Source: Gemmatimonadota bacterium (GTDB taxonomy: Bacteria > Gemmatimonadota > Gemmatimonadetes > Longimicrobiales > Gaopeijiaceae). Taken from it: a stretch of 64,000 nucleotides of DNA. The notes beneath the pieces are model-generated. The model was given only the letters and a program-made list of their open reading frames with translations. It was not told where the DNA came from and did not search any database. A program made the translations under genes and the position numbers. Where the stretch lies: contig JAJDVT010000075.1 in NCBI GenBank assembly GCA_022826005.1, forward strand, positions 1 to 64,000. Direction: 5' to 3'. Of the stretch, positions 34,855-42,693 are shown one piece after another. Each line of letters starts with the position of its first letter. Positions within the stretch are counted from its first letter, which is position 1.

Positions 34855-35220
34855 CTACTCGGCGTCCGTGCCGAAGACCGTCGCGAGCATCTCCTGGTTG
34901 TGGCCGACCACGAGGGTGGTGCCGACCTTCAACGTCGGGGCGCGGAGCTTGCCCCAGCGGCTGACCATCAGCTTGACCAGCTCTTCATTCGGGGGGCGAT
35001 CCGCAGTCGAGAGGTCCACCTGCACGACCTTCTTCCCCTTGGCGACCCGAAGCTCGGTCATCCCCTCAAGCAGTGTGAGCGCCTCGGCGGTGTGCACGGG
35101 CTCCTTGGCCGCGCTGCGGATCTCCGCGGGCTCGATGCCGTTCTGCGCAAGAAACTCTTGCGTGCGCTTGCAACCGGTTCAGCCGGGGCGGTGGTACCGC
35201 CAGTCGAGGCTCGGGGTCAT
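34855..35220 (-). CDS. Probable selenoprotein, thioredoxin-fold (Spx/ArsC-like) with U-x-x-C, read through in-frame UGA
   Basis: The frame runs ATG 35220 to TAG-class end at 34855 with one in-frame TGA at 35181-35179. Reading it as selenocysteine gives 121 residues starting MTPSLDWRYHRPG-U14-TGC17-KRTQEFLAQNGIEP. The U-x-x-C pair sits where ArsC/Spx/glutaredoxin-type proteins have their redox cysteine, between beta1 and helix 1; the region after it is normal for that fold and ends WGKLRAPTLKVGTTLVVGHN. A hairpin with a G-first loop starts right after the UGA (see separate entry). Without read-through the recognisable protein would begin at residue 42 and lose the active site. A nonsense mutation is the alternative. 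It lies 60 bases after a propeller gene; selA/B/C/D are not in this window. Confidence 0.8.
35146..35181 (-). promoter_or_regulatory. Candidate bacterial SECIS hairpin and its UGA codon
   Basis: After the UGA (35181-35179) there are 23 nucleotides to the loop of a perfect 7-bp hairpin, CGCAAGA-GTT-TCTTGCG (35162-35146). A small apical loop with G in its first two positions, at a distance of 16-37 nucleotides from the UGA, is the published consensus for bacterial SECIS elements, and all three conditions are met. The hairpin lies within the coding sequence, as bacterial SECIS elements do. Confidence 0.75.
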
Positions 35221-35280
35221 CGGGGGTCAGGTCCTTTTGAGGATGGATGGTGGCGTGGCGCGCGGTGGGGATTCGGTGCG

Positions 35281-36540
35281 CTACCTCAAGATAAGCTCGC
35301 GAATCTGCACGCGCTCGACGCCGAGTTCGTCGGTCGCGACGCCGAGAGCATCACCCCGGCTGATCTCCTCGATGCGGAACGAGGCAGGGACGGCCACCCG
35401 GCCGAGGTAGACTCCGTCGGCGGCGAAGACGTCCCAGCGGAGCATCGGCGCGCCCCGGATTGCGTAGCGCACCGCCCAGATCTCCCCGGTATCGGCAAAC
35501 CTCACGTTCGTGTACCCGGGCAAGGATTCCGGCAGGGGCAGCTCACGGTATCTCTCGATCGATTGACGGATCGAAGCCGCGTCGCGCTCGCGGGTTCTGG
35601 AACGCGTCACATACGCCTCCAGGTGTGCATCCGTGAGGACCGGCGGGACTTCGTCGAGGCGCGCGATCATGAGCCGGGAGCCGTCCTGGCCAAAGACGTC
35701 GATCTCGAAGTGCCGGCCGCCCGTGACCGCAACGCCATGCGAAGATCCCGTCGCGGCGGCTCGTGGGGCAAAGGGGATTTGCATCGCTACGGTCTGCGAA
35801 AAGCGGCCATCGCCAAAGTCGCGGATTTCGGCTGACGAGACCGGCGCCCTCCGCTGGATCCTCACCTCCGCCACCGTGTCCACAAGGACCCCGTCGAGGC
35901 CGTGGCGGATGTAGAAGATCGGAGGGTTCAGGTCACCCAACAACTCCCTCATGACGTCCTCGGGTGATCCGGAAAGGGCCAAGGCGTCCGGAGACGGAGC
36001 ATTGAAGGGGCTCGCGCGGCTCAGCAGCAAGCCGGAGCCACCGAGCCCAATCGGAATAATCGTGGCGCGGTCCGGTCCCAGCAACCTTGCGGTGCGGACC
36101 GCCGTCCCTTCCGGGCCGAACCGGGTAATGTCCTGAAAGTCGGCCGCCACGATACTCCCCTCCTCGGCCGGCCAGGCGCCCTGAAGCGATTCGAACTCCC
36201 CCGGACCCTCGCCTTCTCGCCCCAGCGACCGCAGGTGGCGGCCCTCCGAGTCGAATACGCGGATCTCCAGTGCCTGGTTGTCGGCCACGACCAGGTTTCC
36301 CGCCGCATCACGCGCCACGGACTCGATGTCGCCGAAGAGGATTTCCTCCGGCCCGGTGAAGTCGCCGATCGACAACGCCGGTTCTTCAGCCAGCTCCGCG
36401 TAGACGAGGTCGCCGGGCGCGGTGGTGACGACACGGATCCCGGCGGAGTCGGTGACTTCCGTCGCCGGGGAGGAAGTCGCTGCCGGGTCAGCGCAGGCGG
36501 CCATGGCAATAACCAGGCCCGGGAAAAGCAGGTGCTTCAT
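35281..36540 (-). CDS. 6-bladed beta-propeller lipoprotein (tandem pair, downstream member)
   Basis: A 419-residue lipoprotein: MKHLLFPGLVIAMAAC with the lipobox at residue 16, then EVTDSAGIRVVTTAPGDLVY. Blade repeats include VARDAAGNLVVADNQALEIR, GREGEGPGEFESLQGAWP, and the end DELGVERVQIREL. It is a clear paralogue of the gene upstream: the openings and ends are nearly the same and the middle diverges. The binding partner is unknown. It is separated from the upstream gene by 94 bases and from the selenoprotein gene by 60. Confidence 0.8.
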   Translation of the reverse strand: MKHLLFPGLVIAMAACADPAATSSPATEVTDSAGIRVVTTAPGDLVYAELAEEPALSIGDFTGPEEILFGDIESVARDAAGNLVVADNQALEIRVFDSEGRHLRSLGREGEGPGEFESLQGAWPAEEGSIVAADFQDITRFGPEGTAVRTARLLGPDRATIIPIGLGGSGLLLSRASPFNAPSPDALALSGSPEDVMRELLGDLNPPIFYIRHGLDGVLVDTVAEVRIQRRAPVSSAEIRDFGDGRFSQTVAMQIPFAPRAAATGSSHGVAVTGGRHFEIDVFGQDGSRLMIARLDEVPPVLTDAHLEAYVTRSRTRERDAASIRQSIERYRELPLPESLPGYTNVRFADTGEIWAVRYAIRGAPMLRWDVFAADGVYLGRVAVPASFRIEEISRGDALGVATDELGVERVQIRELILR

Positions 36541-36634
36541 CAGGTTCCTCGGGTGTTGGGGTTGCTTACGTCGCCCGGTGACGGCGCCGGCAACGATGCC
36601 GAGGCTCTCCGAACGGCGTTGGCGACCGCCAGGG

Positions 36635-37876
36635 TTACAATCCGTTCAAGGTAAGCTGGCGAATCTGCACGCGCTCCACTCCGAGTTCGTCGGTCGCGAC
36701 GCCGAGGATCTGGCTGCGGCTCACTTCCTCGATGCGGAAGGAAGCGGGCACGTTCACGCGGCCCAGATAGATGCCGTCGGCGGCGAAGACGTCCCAGAGA
36801 AACTCTGTCTCGCCGGTCAAGCGGTAACGCCGCGCCCAGACTTCCCCTTCTTCGGCGAAGAGGATGTCCTCGTACGCCGGTAGCCGGTCCGGCAGGGGGA
36901 CCTGGCGGTATCGTTCTATCCGCTCGCGGATCTCCGCTTCATCGGGCTCGGAGCTTCCGTAGCCGGCGTACCTCTCAAGGTGCTCGTCGGTGCGGACCTC
37001 AGGGGCGTCGTCGAGACGTGCGATCATGCGCATTGACCCGCTCTGGTCGAAGAATCTGATCTCGTAGATGGCGCCGTGCGAAACCACGATGCCGTACGGG
37101 GATCCCGCGGCGATTGACCTGGGCGAGAAGGGAATCGTGAAGGTCATGGCCGCCGCATCACCCACCGCCACGCTTGCCACGGGCGCGTCCCTTCCCTCCG
37201 CCAGGGTATCGACCAGCGCACCGGCCAATCGATGGCGCACAAAAAGGAGTCGGCGGTTTTGCTCCCCACCGAACCAGGCATCCATCATGTCCGCCATGGA
37301 TCCGCCCATATTCTCGAAGTCAGGGACGTTGCGGGGGGAGGCGCGGCTCAGGACCATGTCGGGACCGGCAAGCCCGATGGTAAAGATCCCTCTGAGGTTG
37401 TCCCTCTCGGCAAGCGTCGCCGTTCCGGCCGGGATTCCCTCGCCATCGAACTGCGTGATCCGCTCCAGTATGAGGTCCGCCGCCACGATGCCTCCGTCCG
37501 TGACCGGCCAGGCGCCTTGAAGCGACTCGAACTCCCCCGGACCCTCCCCTTCCCTTCCCAGCGTTTTGAGATGGCGGCCCTCTGGGTCGAAGATGCGGAT
37601 CTCATGAGCCTGCACATCGGCGACGACCAGGTTGCCGGCGGCGTCGCGACGGGCCGACTGGATCCTGCCGAAAAGGAGCTCGTCCGGGCCGCTGAGCTGG
37701 CCGATCGACAGCGTGGGTTCTGCCGCCAGCTCCGCGTAGACCAGGTCGCCGGGCGGGTTGGTGACCACCCGGATTCCGGCGGAGTCGGTGACGGTGGCGG
37801 CGGAAGGGGGTGGCGCGCCGGAGTCGGCGCAGGCGAGGGGGGCGAGCAATGAGACGACAACCGCCGTGCGTATCAT
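36635..37876 (-). CDS. 6-bladed beta-propeller lipoprotein (tandem pair, upstream member)
   Basis: A 413-residue lipoprotein starting at ATG 37876 (MIRTAVVVSLLAPLACA, lipobox LAC); a GTG at 37900 would add eight residues before the signal peptide. TVTDSAGIRVVTNPPGDLVY and GREGEGPGEFESLQGAWPVT match the next gene almost word for word, as does the end DELGVERVQIRQLTL. Divergence is concentrated in the blade faces, as expected if the pair binds different ligands (inference). It follows the BtuB-like gene on the same strand after 98 bases. Confidence 0.8.
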   Translation of the reverse strand: MIRTAVVVSLLAPLACADSGAPPPSAATVTDSAGIRVVTNPPGDLVYAELAAEPTLSIGQLSGPDELLFGRIQSARRDAAGNLVVADVQAHEIRIFDPEGRHLKTLGREGEGPGEFESLQGAWPVTDGGIVAADLILERITQFDGEGIPAGTATLAERDNLRGIFTIGLAGPDMVLSRASPRNVPDFENMGGSMADMMDAWFGGEQNRRLLFVRHRLAGALVDTLAEGRDAPVASVAVGDAAAMTFTIPFSPRSIAAGSPYGIVVSHGAIYEIRFFDQSGSMRMIARLDDAPEVRTDEHLERYAGYGSSEPDEAEIRERIERYRQVPLPDRLPAYEDILFAEEGEVWARRYRLTGETEFLWDVFAADGIYLGRVNVPASFRIEEVSRSQILGVATDELGVERVQIRQLTLNGL

Positions 37877-37974
37877 CGAAATCCGTATCGCGGGGGGCAC
37901 AGTGCCCCGGTTTTCTGGATGGTGCAGCTACCAGAAGGTAGGGTCCCACGCCTGCACACGCTTCAGCAGCCACT

Positions 37975-39966
37975 TCAGGGATTCGGCGCACCTCCTCCGA
38001 GCGCCAGCCTTCCTCCCACGTACACCCCTCTCCCCGGCGCGGCGAATCCCCACACCTCCTCGTACTCGGCGCCCATCAGGTTTTCGGTGCGCACGGTCAG
38101 CACGAAGCCTGGCCTCCCGGCACCCGCGCGGACCACTTCGATCTCCGCCGACAGATCCACCAAAGTGTAGGCCGGCAGCGTTACCGGCGTTGCGGGGTAG
38201 GCGGAGAAGTCGCGATCCCCACGCTCGCCCGTGTGGCGCATACCCGCCTCGAACCGCACCGCTCGCGTCACCTGCACAGACGCGGACACGCCCGCCGTAT
38301 GCTTCGGCCGCCTGAGGAGCGGTTCGCCCGCCACGAAGGCCGCCCCCGGTCCCTCGTGGAACCCTGCGTCAATGACCTCCGTGTCGAGCCACGTGTACGT
38401 CACGGTGAGCCGGCCCGGCCCGGCGTCCACCACGCCCTTGGCCTCCAGCCCCCGGCTCCGCGCCTTCGCCACGTTGTGATAGTTGGGCCCTCCCTGCGTC
38501 GGTGGCGAAGAGGTGTACTGGATGAGGCCGCGGTAGCTCTGGCTGAAGCCGGTGAGCGAAAGGCCGGCGCCGCCGCCGAGTTCCTGATCCACCCCGGCCT
38601 CGAAGCTGGTGGAAAGCTCCGGTTCCAGATCCGGGTTGCCCCTGGTGAAGCCGCTGGCGTAGGTCTCGAGGAAGGTGGGTTCCTTGATCCCGGTCCCGGC
38701 CGCCGCCCGCAGGCGCGTCCGCCCGGAGGGAGGCTGCCACGCCGCCCCGGCCTTCCAGGTGGCCGCGCTGCCGTAGCGCTCGTTTCTCTCGGCCCGCAGG
38801 CCGCCGTTCAGCGCCAACCCGCCCCTCTGCCACGACAGTTGGGTGTACGCGGCGTGGTTTCGACGGTCGTTTTCGGAGCTGGACGAACTGGAACCGTACT
38901 GGGAAAAGGACCGGCTGAACGCGCGGATGGACTGCAGCTCCAGTTCGTATCCGGCAGCCAGGACGGTTCCGTCAGCGGGACGCCAGATGGCGCGCGCGCC
39001 GCCGCCCACGCGGCGAATGTCGTTCAGGTTGGTGTACCCGAAGAATCCCAGGGTGTCGGCCGGACCATCGGGAGAGTCGTCGCTGCCGCGGTCGCTTTCG
39101 TTGACCTCGAAGCTGAGACGGGTCTCGAAAGCGTCGGTCGAACGGCGACCGACTTCAAGGTTCAGGGTCAGGGCGTCGCCGTAGGTATGCGCGTTGCGGT
39201 CGACGAGGGCACCGGAGCCGTCGGTGGGGAAGTGATAGCGGTAGTCGTCATAGCGGATGGTCAGGGCCGCGTCGGAGCGGGGGCCCAGCCGTCCCTGGAC
39301 CCTGCCGGTGAACGTGGATCGACGGTGGTGATTGTTGTACTCGAGAATGCCGTCGGTGTGGTTGCCGCCCAGGGAAAAGGCGTAGGAGAGATCTTCGGTG
39401 CCGCCCGAAAGCGTACCCTGCCAACGGCGTGTGGCGTAGCTGCCCGCCCGTAACGACAGGGTACCCGTGACCGGGCCCGCGCCACGGCGTGTCAAGATCT
39501 GGATGATGCCGCCGACCGCGTCCGATCCGTAGAGCGCCGACGCGGGTCCCCGGATGATCTCGATGCGCTCGATGTTGTCGGTGGACAGCGACCCGAAGTC
39601 GAAGGCGCCACCGGGCTCGTTCACGGCGACGCCGTCGATGAGCACCTGCACGTAGTCGGATTCGCCGCCGCGCAGGAACACCGACGTGACGGCGCCGAAG
39701 GACCCGCCCCGCACCACCGCCACACCGGGCGCGTGGCGCAGCGCATCGGCGACATACTCGATCCCGGCGCGCCGTAGCTCAACGCCCTCGATGACCGTGG
39801 CGTGAGCGGCCACCGTCCAGGCGGGCTCGGCCCAGCGGTTCGCGGTAATAACGAGGCCCTCGAGCTCGATGGGGCCCTGGGCTTCGAGGTGAGTTGGCAG
39901 AAGCGCCGCCACCAGGGTGAAGGTGGCAACGGCGAAGGGGACCGGCGGGATGATGCGATGTGTCAT
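37975..39966 (-). CDS. btuB: TonB-dependent outer-membrane receptor, BtuB-like (cobalamin uptake)
   Basis: A 663-residue receptor. The signal peptide ends near THLEAQ. The plug domain has VTSVFLRGGESDYVQVLIDG, DNIERIEIIRGPASALYGSD and AVGGIIQILTRRG, which is the BtuB/CirA-type plug; the barrel follows, with typical aromatic strands and end. B12 specificity is supported by the cobalamin riboswitch in its leader more than by the protein itself. Uptake needs TonB-ExbBD energy. GGGAGGGAGAGCCAG precedes the ATG. It is the only recognisable B12 gene in the window. Confidence 0.88.
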   Translation of the reverse strand: MTHRIIPPVPFAVATFTLVAALLPTHLEAQGPIELEGLVITANRWAEPAWTVAAHATVIEGVELRRAGIEYVADALRHAPGVAVVRGGSFGAVTSVFLRGGESDYVQVLIDGVAVNEPGGAFDFGSLSTDNIERIEIIRGPASALYGSDAVGGIIQILTRRGAGPVTGTLSLRAGSYATRRWQGTLSGGTEDLSYAFSLGGNHTDGILEYNNHHRRSTFTGRVQGRLGPRSDAALTIRYDDYRYHFPTDGSGALVDRNAHTYGDALTLNLEVGRRSTDAFETRLSFEVNESDRGSDDSPDGPADTLGFFGYTNLNDIRRVGGGARAIWRPADGTVLAAGYELELQSIRAFSRSFSQYGSSSSSSENDRRNHAAYTQLSWQRGGLALNGGLRAERNERYGSAATWKAGAAWQPPSGRTRLRAAAGTGIKEPTFLETYASGFTRGNPDLEPELSTSFEAGVDQELGGGAGLSLTGFSQSYRGLIQYTSSPPTQGGPNYHNVAKARSRGLEAKGVVDAGPGRLTVTYTWLDTEVIDAGFHEGPGAAFVAGEPLLRRPKHTAGVSASVQVTRAVRFEAGMRHTGERGDRDFSAYPATPVTLPAYTLVDLSAEIEVVRAGAGRPGFVLTVRTENLMGAEYEEVWGFAAPGRGVYVGGRLALGGGAPNP

Positions 39967-40069
39967 TCTGGCTCTCCCTCCCCGCGCGGAGAAAAGGGAG
40001 ATGCCGCGGCATCGGGCAGCGTTGGCGGTCCCCGCGGTCAGGGGCCGTTGTCACCGGCTGCCCCACCCT

Positions 40070-40087
40070 CACCTCCCCGCGGAGGTG
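40070..40087 (-). promoter_or_regulatory. Hairpin between riboswitch and btuB start (possible expression platform)
   Basis: CACCTCC-GCGG-GGAGGTG, perfect 7-bp stem with a 4-base loop, located between the aptamer and the btuB ribosome-binding site. The stem contains both an SD-like GGAGG and its complement. There is no U-tract, so it may act through pairing or translation control and not as an intrinsic terminator. The role is inferred from position. Confidence 0.45.
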
Positions 40088-40127
40088 CTTGGCGATCCAC
40101 GGATGTCTAACCGCGGACTGCGTGTGG

Positions 40128-40312
40128 GCGCCGGACGGGCACGTCTCCTGGCTCGAGGCCTCCTGACCCGCCTTCCCGGGATCGTGGGTGGATCCCAGTG
40201 GCGCGCCGGGCAGGGGTTCCGGGTGTTCCCGGACCTCTCACAGTGGCGGGGCCGCGCCGGACTTGCACCGGCTTCCGTTGGCCCCTCCGGCCGATTGGTG
40301 ATGTCGCGAGGA
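40128..40312 (-). ncRNA. Cobalamin (B12) riboswitch
   Basis: Read on the minus strand the leader contains the conserved cobalamin core: GCCGGTGCAAGTCCGGC (40272-40256), then CCCCGCCACTGTGA (40251-40238), and about 85 bases further on the B12-box AGCCAGGAGACGTGCC (40153-40138). Order and spacing agree with Rfam-type cobalamin riboswitches upstream of btuB genes. Adenosyl- or methylcobalamin binding should lower btuB expression. The outer borders are approximate. It accounts for most of the 543-base gene-free gap 39967-40508; the rest holds no other recognised feature. Confidence 0.9.
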
Positions 40313-40508
40313 TGGTAGTGGGGGCGGCCGGGGGGGTCAAGGGGTCAATCACTCCCGAGTGGATGGCCTTGCCCGCCCGAGCCGGGGTACCGTAGAATCG
40401 CAACCGGAGCCGAGACCCCGGCCGCCCCTCGGGCACCGGCGCCACACGCACCGGTCGCAGTCACACCACAATGCCCCGATTCACCCAACCGCCAATGGAG
40501 TTGCCGCC

Positions 40509-41027
40509 ATGACCCGATCAGCCCTGCCCATCCTCCCGGTCCTGTTTTTCGCCGCAGCGTGCGAGGACGACGCCGCAGAGATGGACGCGACGCACGACGA
40601 GATGCACGCCATGCACCACGCCGTCGAGTACGTGAACCCCCGCTCCCCCGCCGACGGCAACGTGGCCCCCTTCAGCGCTGCCGTGTGGGTCGGCAACACG
40701 CTCCACCTCTCCGGCGCGCTCGGGGTGCAGGGGTCACCCGAAACCGCGGAGCAGGAGGCGACCAACGTCCTGGACAACATCAAGGCCACGCTGGAAGAGG
40801 CGGGACTGACGATGGACGATCTGGTCAGCGTCCAGGTGTACGCTTCGGACGTGGGGGACTACGGCGCCTTCAACGATGTCTACCGCACCTACTTCACCAG
40901 CGAGTATCCGGCGAGGGCGTTCCTCGGGTCGGGGGACCTGCTCTTCGGGGCGCGGTTCGAGGTGATGGGGATCGCGGTTCGGAGCGAGGGAGCGGGCGAG
41001 GGTGACGCTGGCGATCCTGAAATGTAA
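40509..41027 (+). CDS. Exported RidA/YjgF-family lipoprotein
   Basis: A 172-residue protein starting at ATG 40509: signal MTRSALPILPVLFFAAAC with lipobox cysteine at 18, then a His/Met/Asp-rich linker (EMDATHDEMHAMHHA), then a Rid domain: FSAAVWVGNTLHLSGALGV, ATNVLDNIKATLEEAGLTMD, DLVSVQVYASDV, YRTYFTSEYPARAFLGSGD. The domain's catalytic arginine is expected in the PARxFL strand and an Arg is present. Rid proteins are normally cytoplasmic imine/enamine deaminases, so export is unusual. The stop TAA (41025-41027) lies in palindrome copy 7. Confidence 0.82.
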   Translation: MTRSALPILPVLFFAAACEDDAAEMDATHDEMHAMHHAVEYVNPRSPADGNVAPFSAAVWVGNTLHLSGALGVQGSPETAEQEATNVLDNIKATLEEAGLTMDDLVSVQVYASDVGDYGAFNDVYRTYFTSEYPARAFLGSGDLLFGARFEVMGIAVRSEGAGEGDAGDPEM

Positions 41028-41060
41028 AGAATACACTACATTTTATAAAGTATACATTAC
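41022..41060. repeat. Palindromic intergenic repeat, copy 7
   Basis: ATGTAAAGAATACACTACA, TTT, then TATAAAGTATACATTAC, the most AT-rich copy. Its first six bases are the last codon and stop of the RidA gene. It lies in the gap to a convergent gene. Confidence 0.78.
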
Positions 41061-41182
41061 GTCCCGTCCGCTGGACCGGTAGTCCGTGGACCGAGCCCTC
41101 GCCGTATTGAGTTGGCGAAGGCCGTGGTGACGGCGCTTGGCCGGTTACCAGCGCGGGCCGCCTGCTTCCGCAGACAGCCCGG

Positions 41183-42469
41183 TCAGCCCAGGATCACCTC
41201 GCGCAGCGTGCTCGCCGCGTGGATGGCGCGGTCGATGTGGTCCATCGTGTTGTAGACGTGGGGGCAGAGCCGCAGCCCCCCCGTCCCCGCCCCCGCGATG
41301 CCGTGTTCCTCGTACAGGCGGCGGAGCGCGGTGCCGCGGTCGCCCGGCACCTCGATGATGCACACGCCGCCGGAGAGTGCGGGGTCCTGCGGCGTCACCA
41401 GCGTCATCCCCAGCCCGGCCAACCCCTCCTTGAGGGCGGTGGCGAGTTCGGTGACACGTGAATCGACCGCGGCCGCGCCGATGGCCGCGTGGAACTCGGC
41501 TCCCGTGGCGACCGCGGCGAGGCAGGCGTCGTCCCGCTGACCGAGCGACTCGAACTTGCGTGCGCCCACCACGTCCGGATCGGCGTCGTTGCCCCAACCG
41601 GGCGCCACGATGTTGGGCCAGATCTCGCCGATCCGATCTTCCTTCACGTAGAGGACGCCGGCCTCCTTCGGGCCCATGAACCACTTGTGCGCGGAACCCG
41701 TGTAGGAGTCGCAGCCGAGCCGGCGCAGGTCGACATCCAGCGCGCCCCAGCTCTGTGCGCCATCGACGTGCACGTGGATGCCGCGCCGGTGGGCGATTTC
41801 GGCGAGCTCGGGCACCGGGAGACGGATTCCGCTGACGTTGGAGACGTGGGTGAGCGCGAGGACGCGGGTGCGGTCGGTGAGGGCCGCGGCGAAGGGGTCG
41901 ATGAGCGCCTGGGGGGAGGCCGGGTGGCGGGGCACGGAAACGCGCCGCACGATGATCCCGAAGCGGGCCGCCCGAACGTCCCACGCGACGTTGTTGGTGG
42001 GGTGGTTCTGGTCCCAGATCACGACCTCGTCGCCCGGGCGGAGCGGCACGCCGTTGTTGATGGTGTTGTTCGCCTCGCTGGTGTTGCGCACGAGCGCGAT
42101 CTCGTCCGCGCTCACGCCGAGCTGCGCCGCCACCGCCCCGCGCGACTCCTCGGTGAGGCCGCGGAACTTGGCGCGGTTGTTGAAGGAGCAGTCGCGGTCG
42201 ATGTCGCGGGTGAGCTCTTCGACCCGGTTCGCGACCGCGCGCGGAGACGGGCACAGGTTGGCCGCGTTCATCGGCACCCGCTCCTCACGGAAGGAAAACC
42301 GGGCGCGAACCTGCTCCCAGTAGGCTTCGTCGGGGGCAGCAGGCGGCCGGGGGGGAAGCGTCGTCGGTCGGTTCGACTCCGCCGTCAGCCCCGAGAGCGT
42401 GCGCGGCATCAGGGCGGCGCCTGCCGCCATCCCGGTGAGGAACGAGCGTCGAGTGGGATCGCGCTTCAT
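41183..42469 (-). CDS. Tat-exported class V PLP-dependent enzyme (isopenicillin N epimerase/cysteine desulfurase-like)
   Basis: A 428-residue protein starting at ATG 42469 with a twin-arginine signal (MKRDPTRRSFLTGMAAGAAL). The class V fold follows: SADEIALVRNTSEANNTINN, DEVVIWDQNHPTNNVAW, VHVDGAQSWGALDVDLRRLG (PLP Asp/Gln) and the Schiff-base lysine in YTGSAHKWFMGPKEAG. It resembles CefD-like epimerases of unassigned substrate. Tat export fits an enzyme that must take up PLP in the cytoplasm before crossing the membrane. A longer frame to 42676 lacks a signal. It converges on the exported RidA gene. Confidence 0.87.
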   Translation of the reverse strand: MKRDPTRRSFLTGMAAGAALMPRTLSGLTAESNRPTTLPPRPPAAPDEAYWEQVRARFSFREERVPMNAANLCPSPRAVANRVEELTRDIDRDCSFNNRAKFRGLTEESRGAVAAQLGVSADEIALVRNTSEANNTINNGVPLRPGDEVVIWDQNHPTNNVAWDVRAARFGIIVRRVSVPRHPASPQALIDPFAAALTDRTRVLALTHVSNVSGIRLPVPELAEIAHRRGIHVHVDGAQSWGALDVDLRRLGCDSYTGSAHKWFMGPKEAGVLYVKEDRIGEIWPNIVAPGWGNDADPDVVGARKFESLGQRDDACLAAVATGAEFHAAIGAAAVDSRVTELATALKEGLAGLGMTLVTPQDPALSGGVCIIEVPGDRGTALRRLYEEHGIAGAGTGGLRLCPHVYNTMDHIDRAIHAASTLREVILG

Positions 42470-42693
42470 GCGGCGAGCTCCTTGTTGCCGGGTGTTGCCG
42501 GGCGGGTGGCGATGGTCCGCCTTGACACCATGATACGGGGCGGGTGCCCGCGGTGCCATTGCATCGCCCGCGCCATCGCTCCAGCTTCCTTCGCCAGCAG
42601 TCCGAAAGCTGTGTCCGCGGGCTGCCGGATCCGGCGACCGACCGGCAGGTGTTCGCCGGAGCATCGACCCGCCCAACCGTGGAGGCTCCCGCC

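Noticed and set aside
34855-35097. Short 80-residue gene starting at GTG 35097
   Set aside because: It is the remainder of the selenoprotein frame after the UGA. It lacks a ribosome-binding site and the redox centre; homologous sequence continues upstream in the same frame.
41075-41105. AGTCCGTGGACCGAGCC near palindrome copy 7 as a further MITE end
   Set aside because: Only about ten matching bases, and its orientation relative to the palindrome is opposite to that in complete elements.
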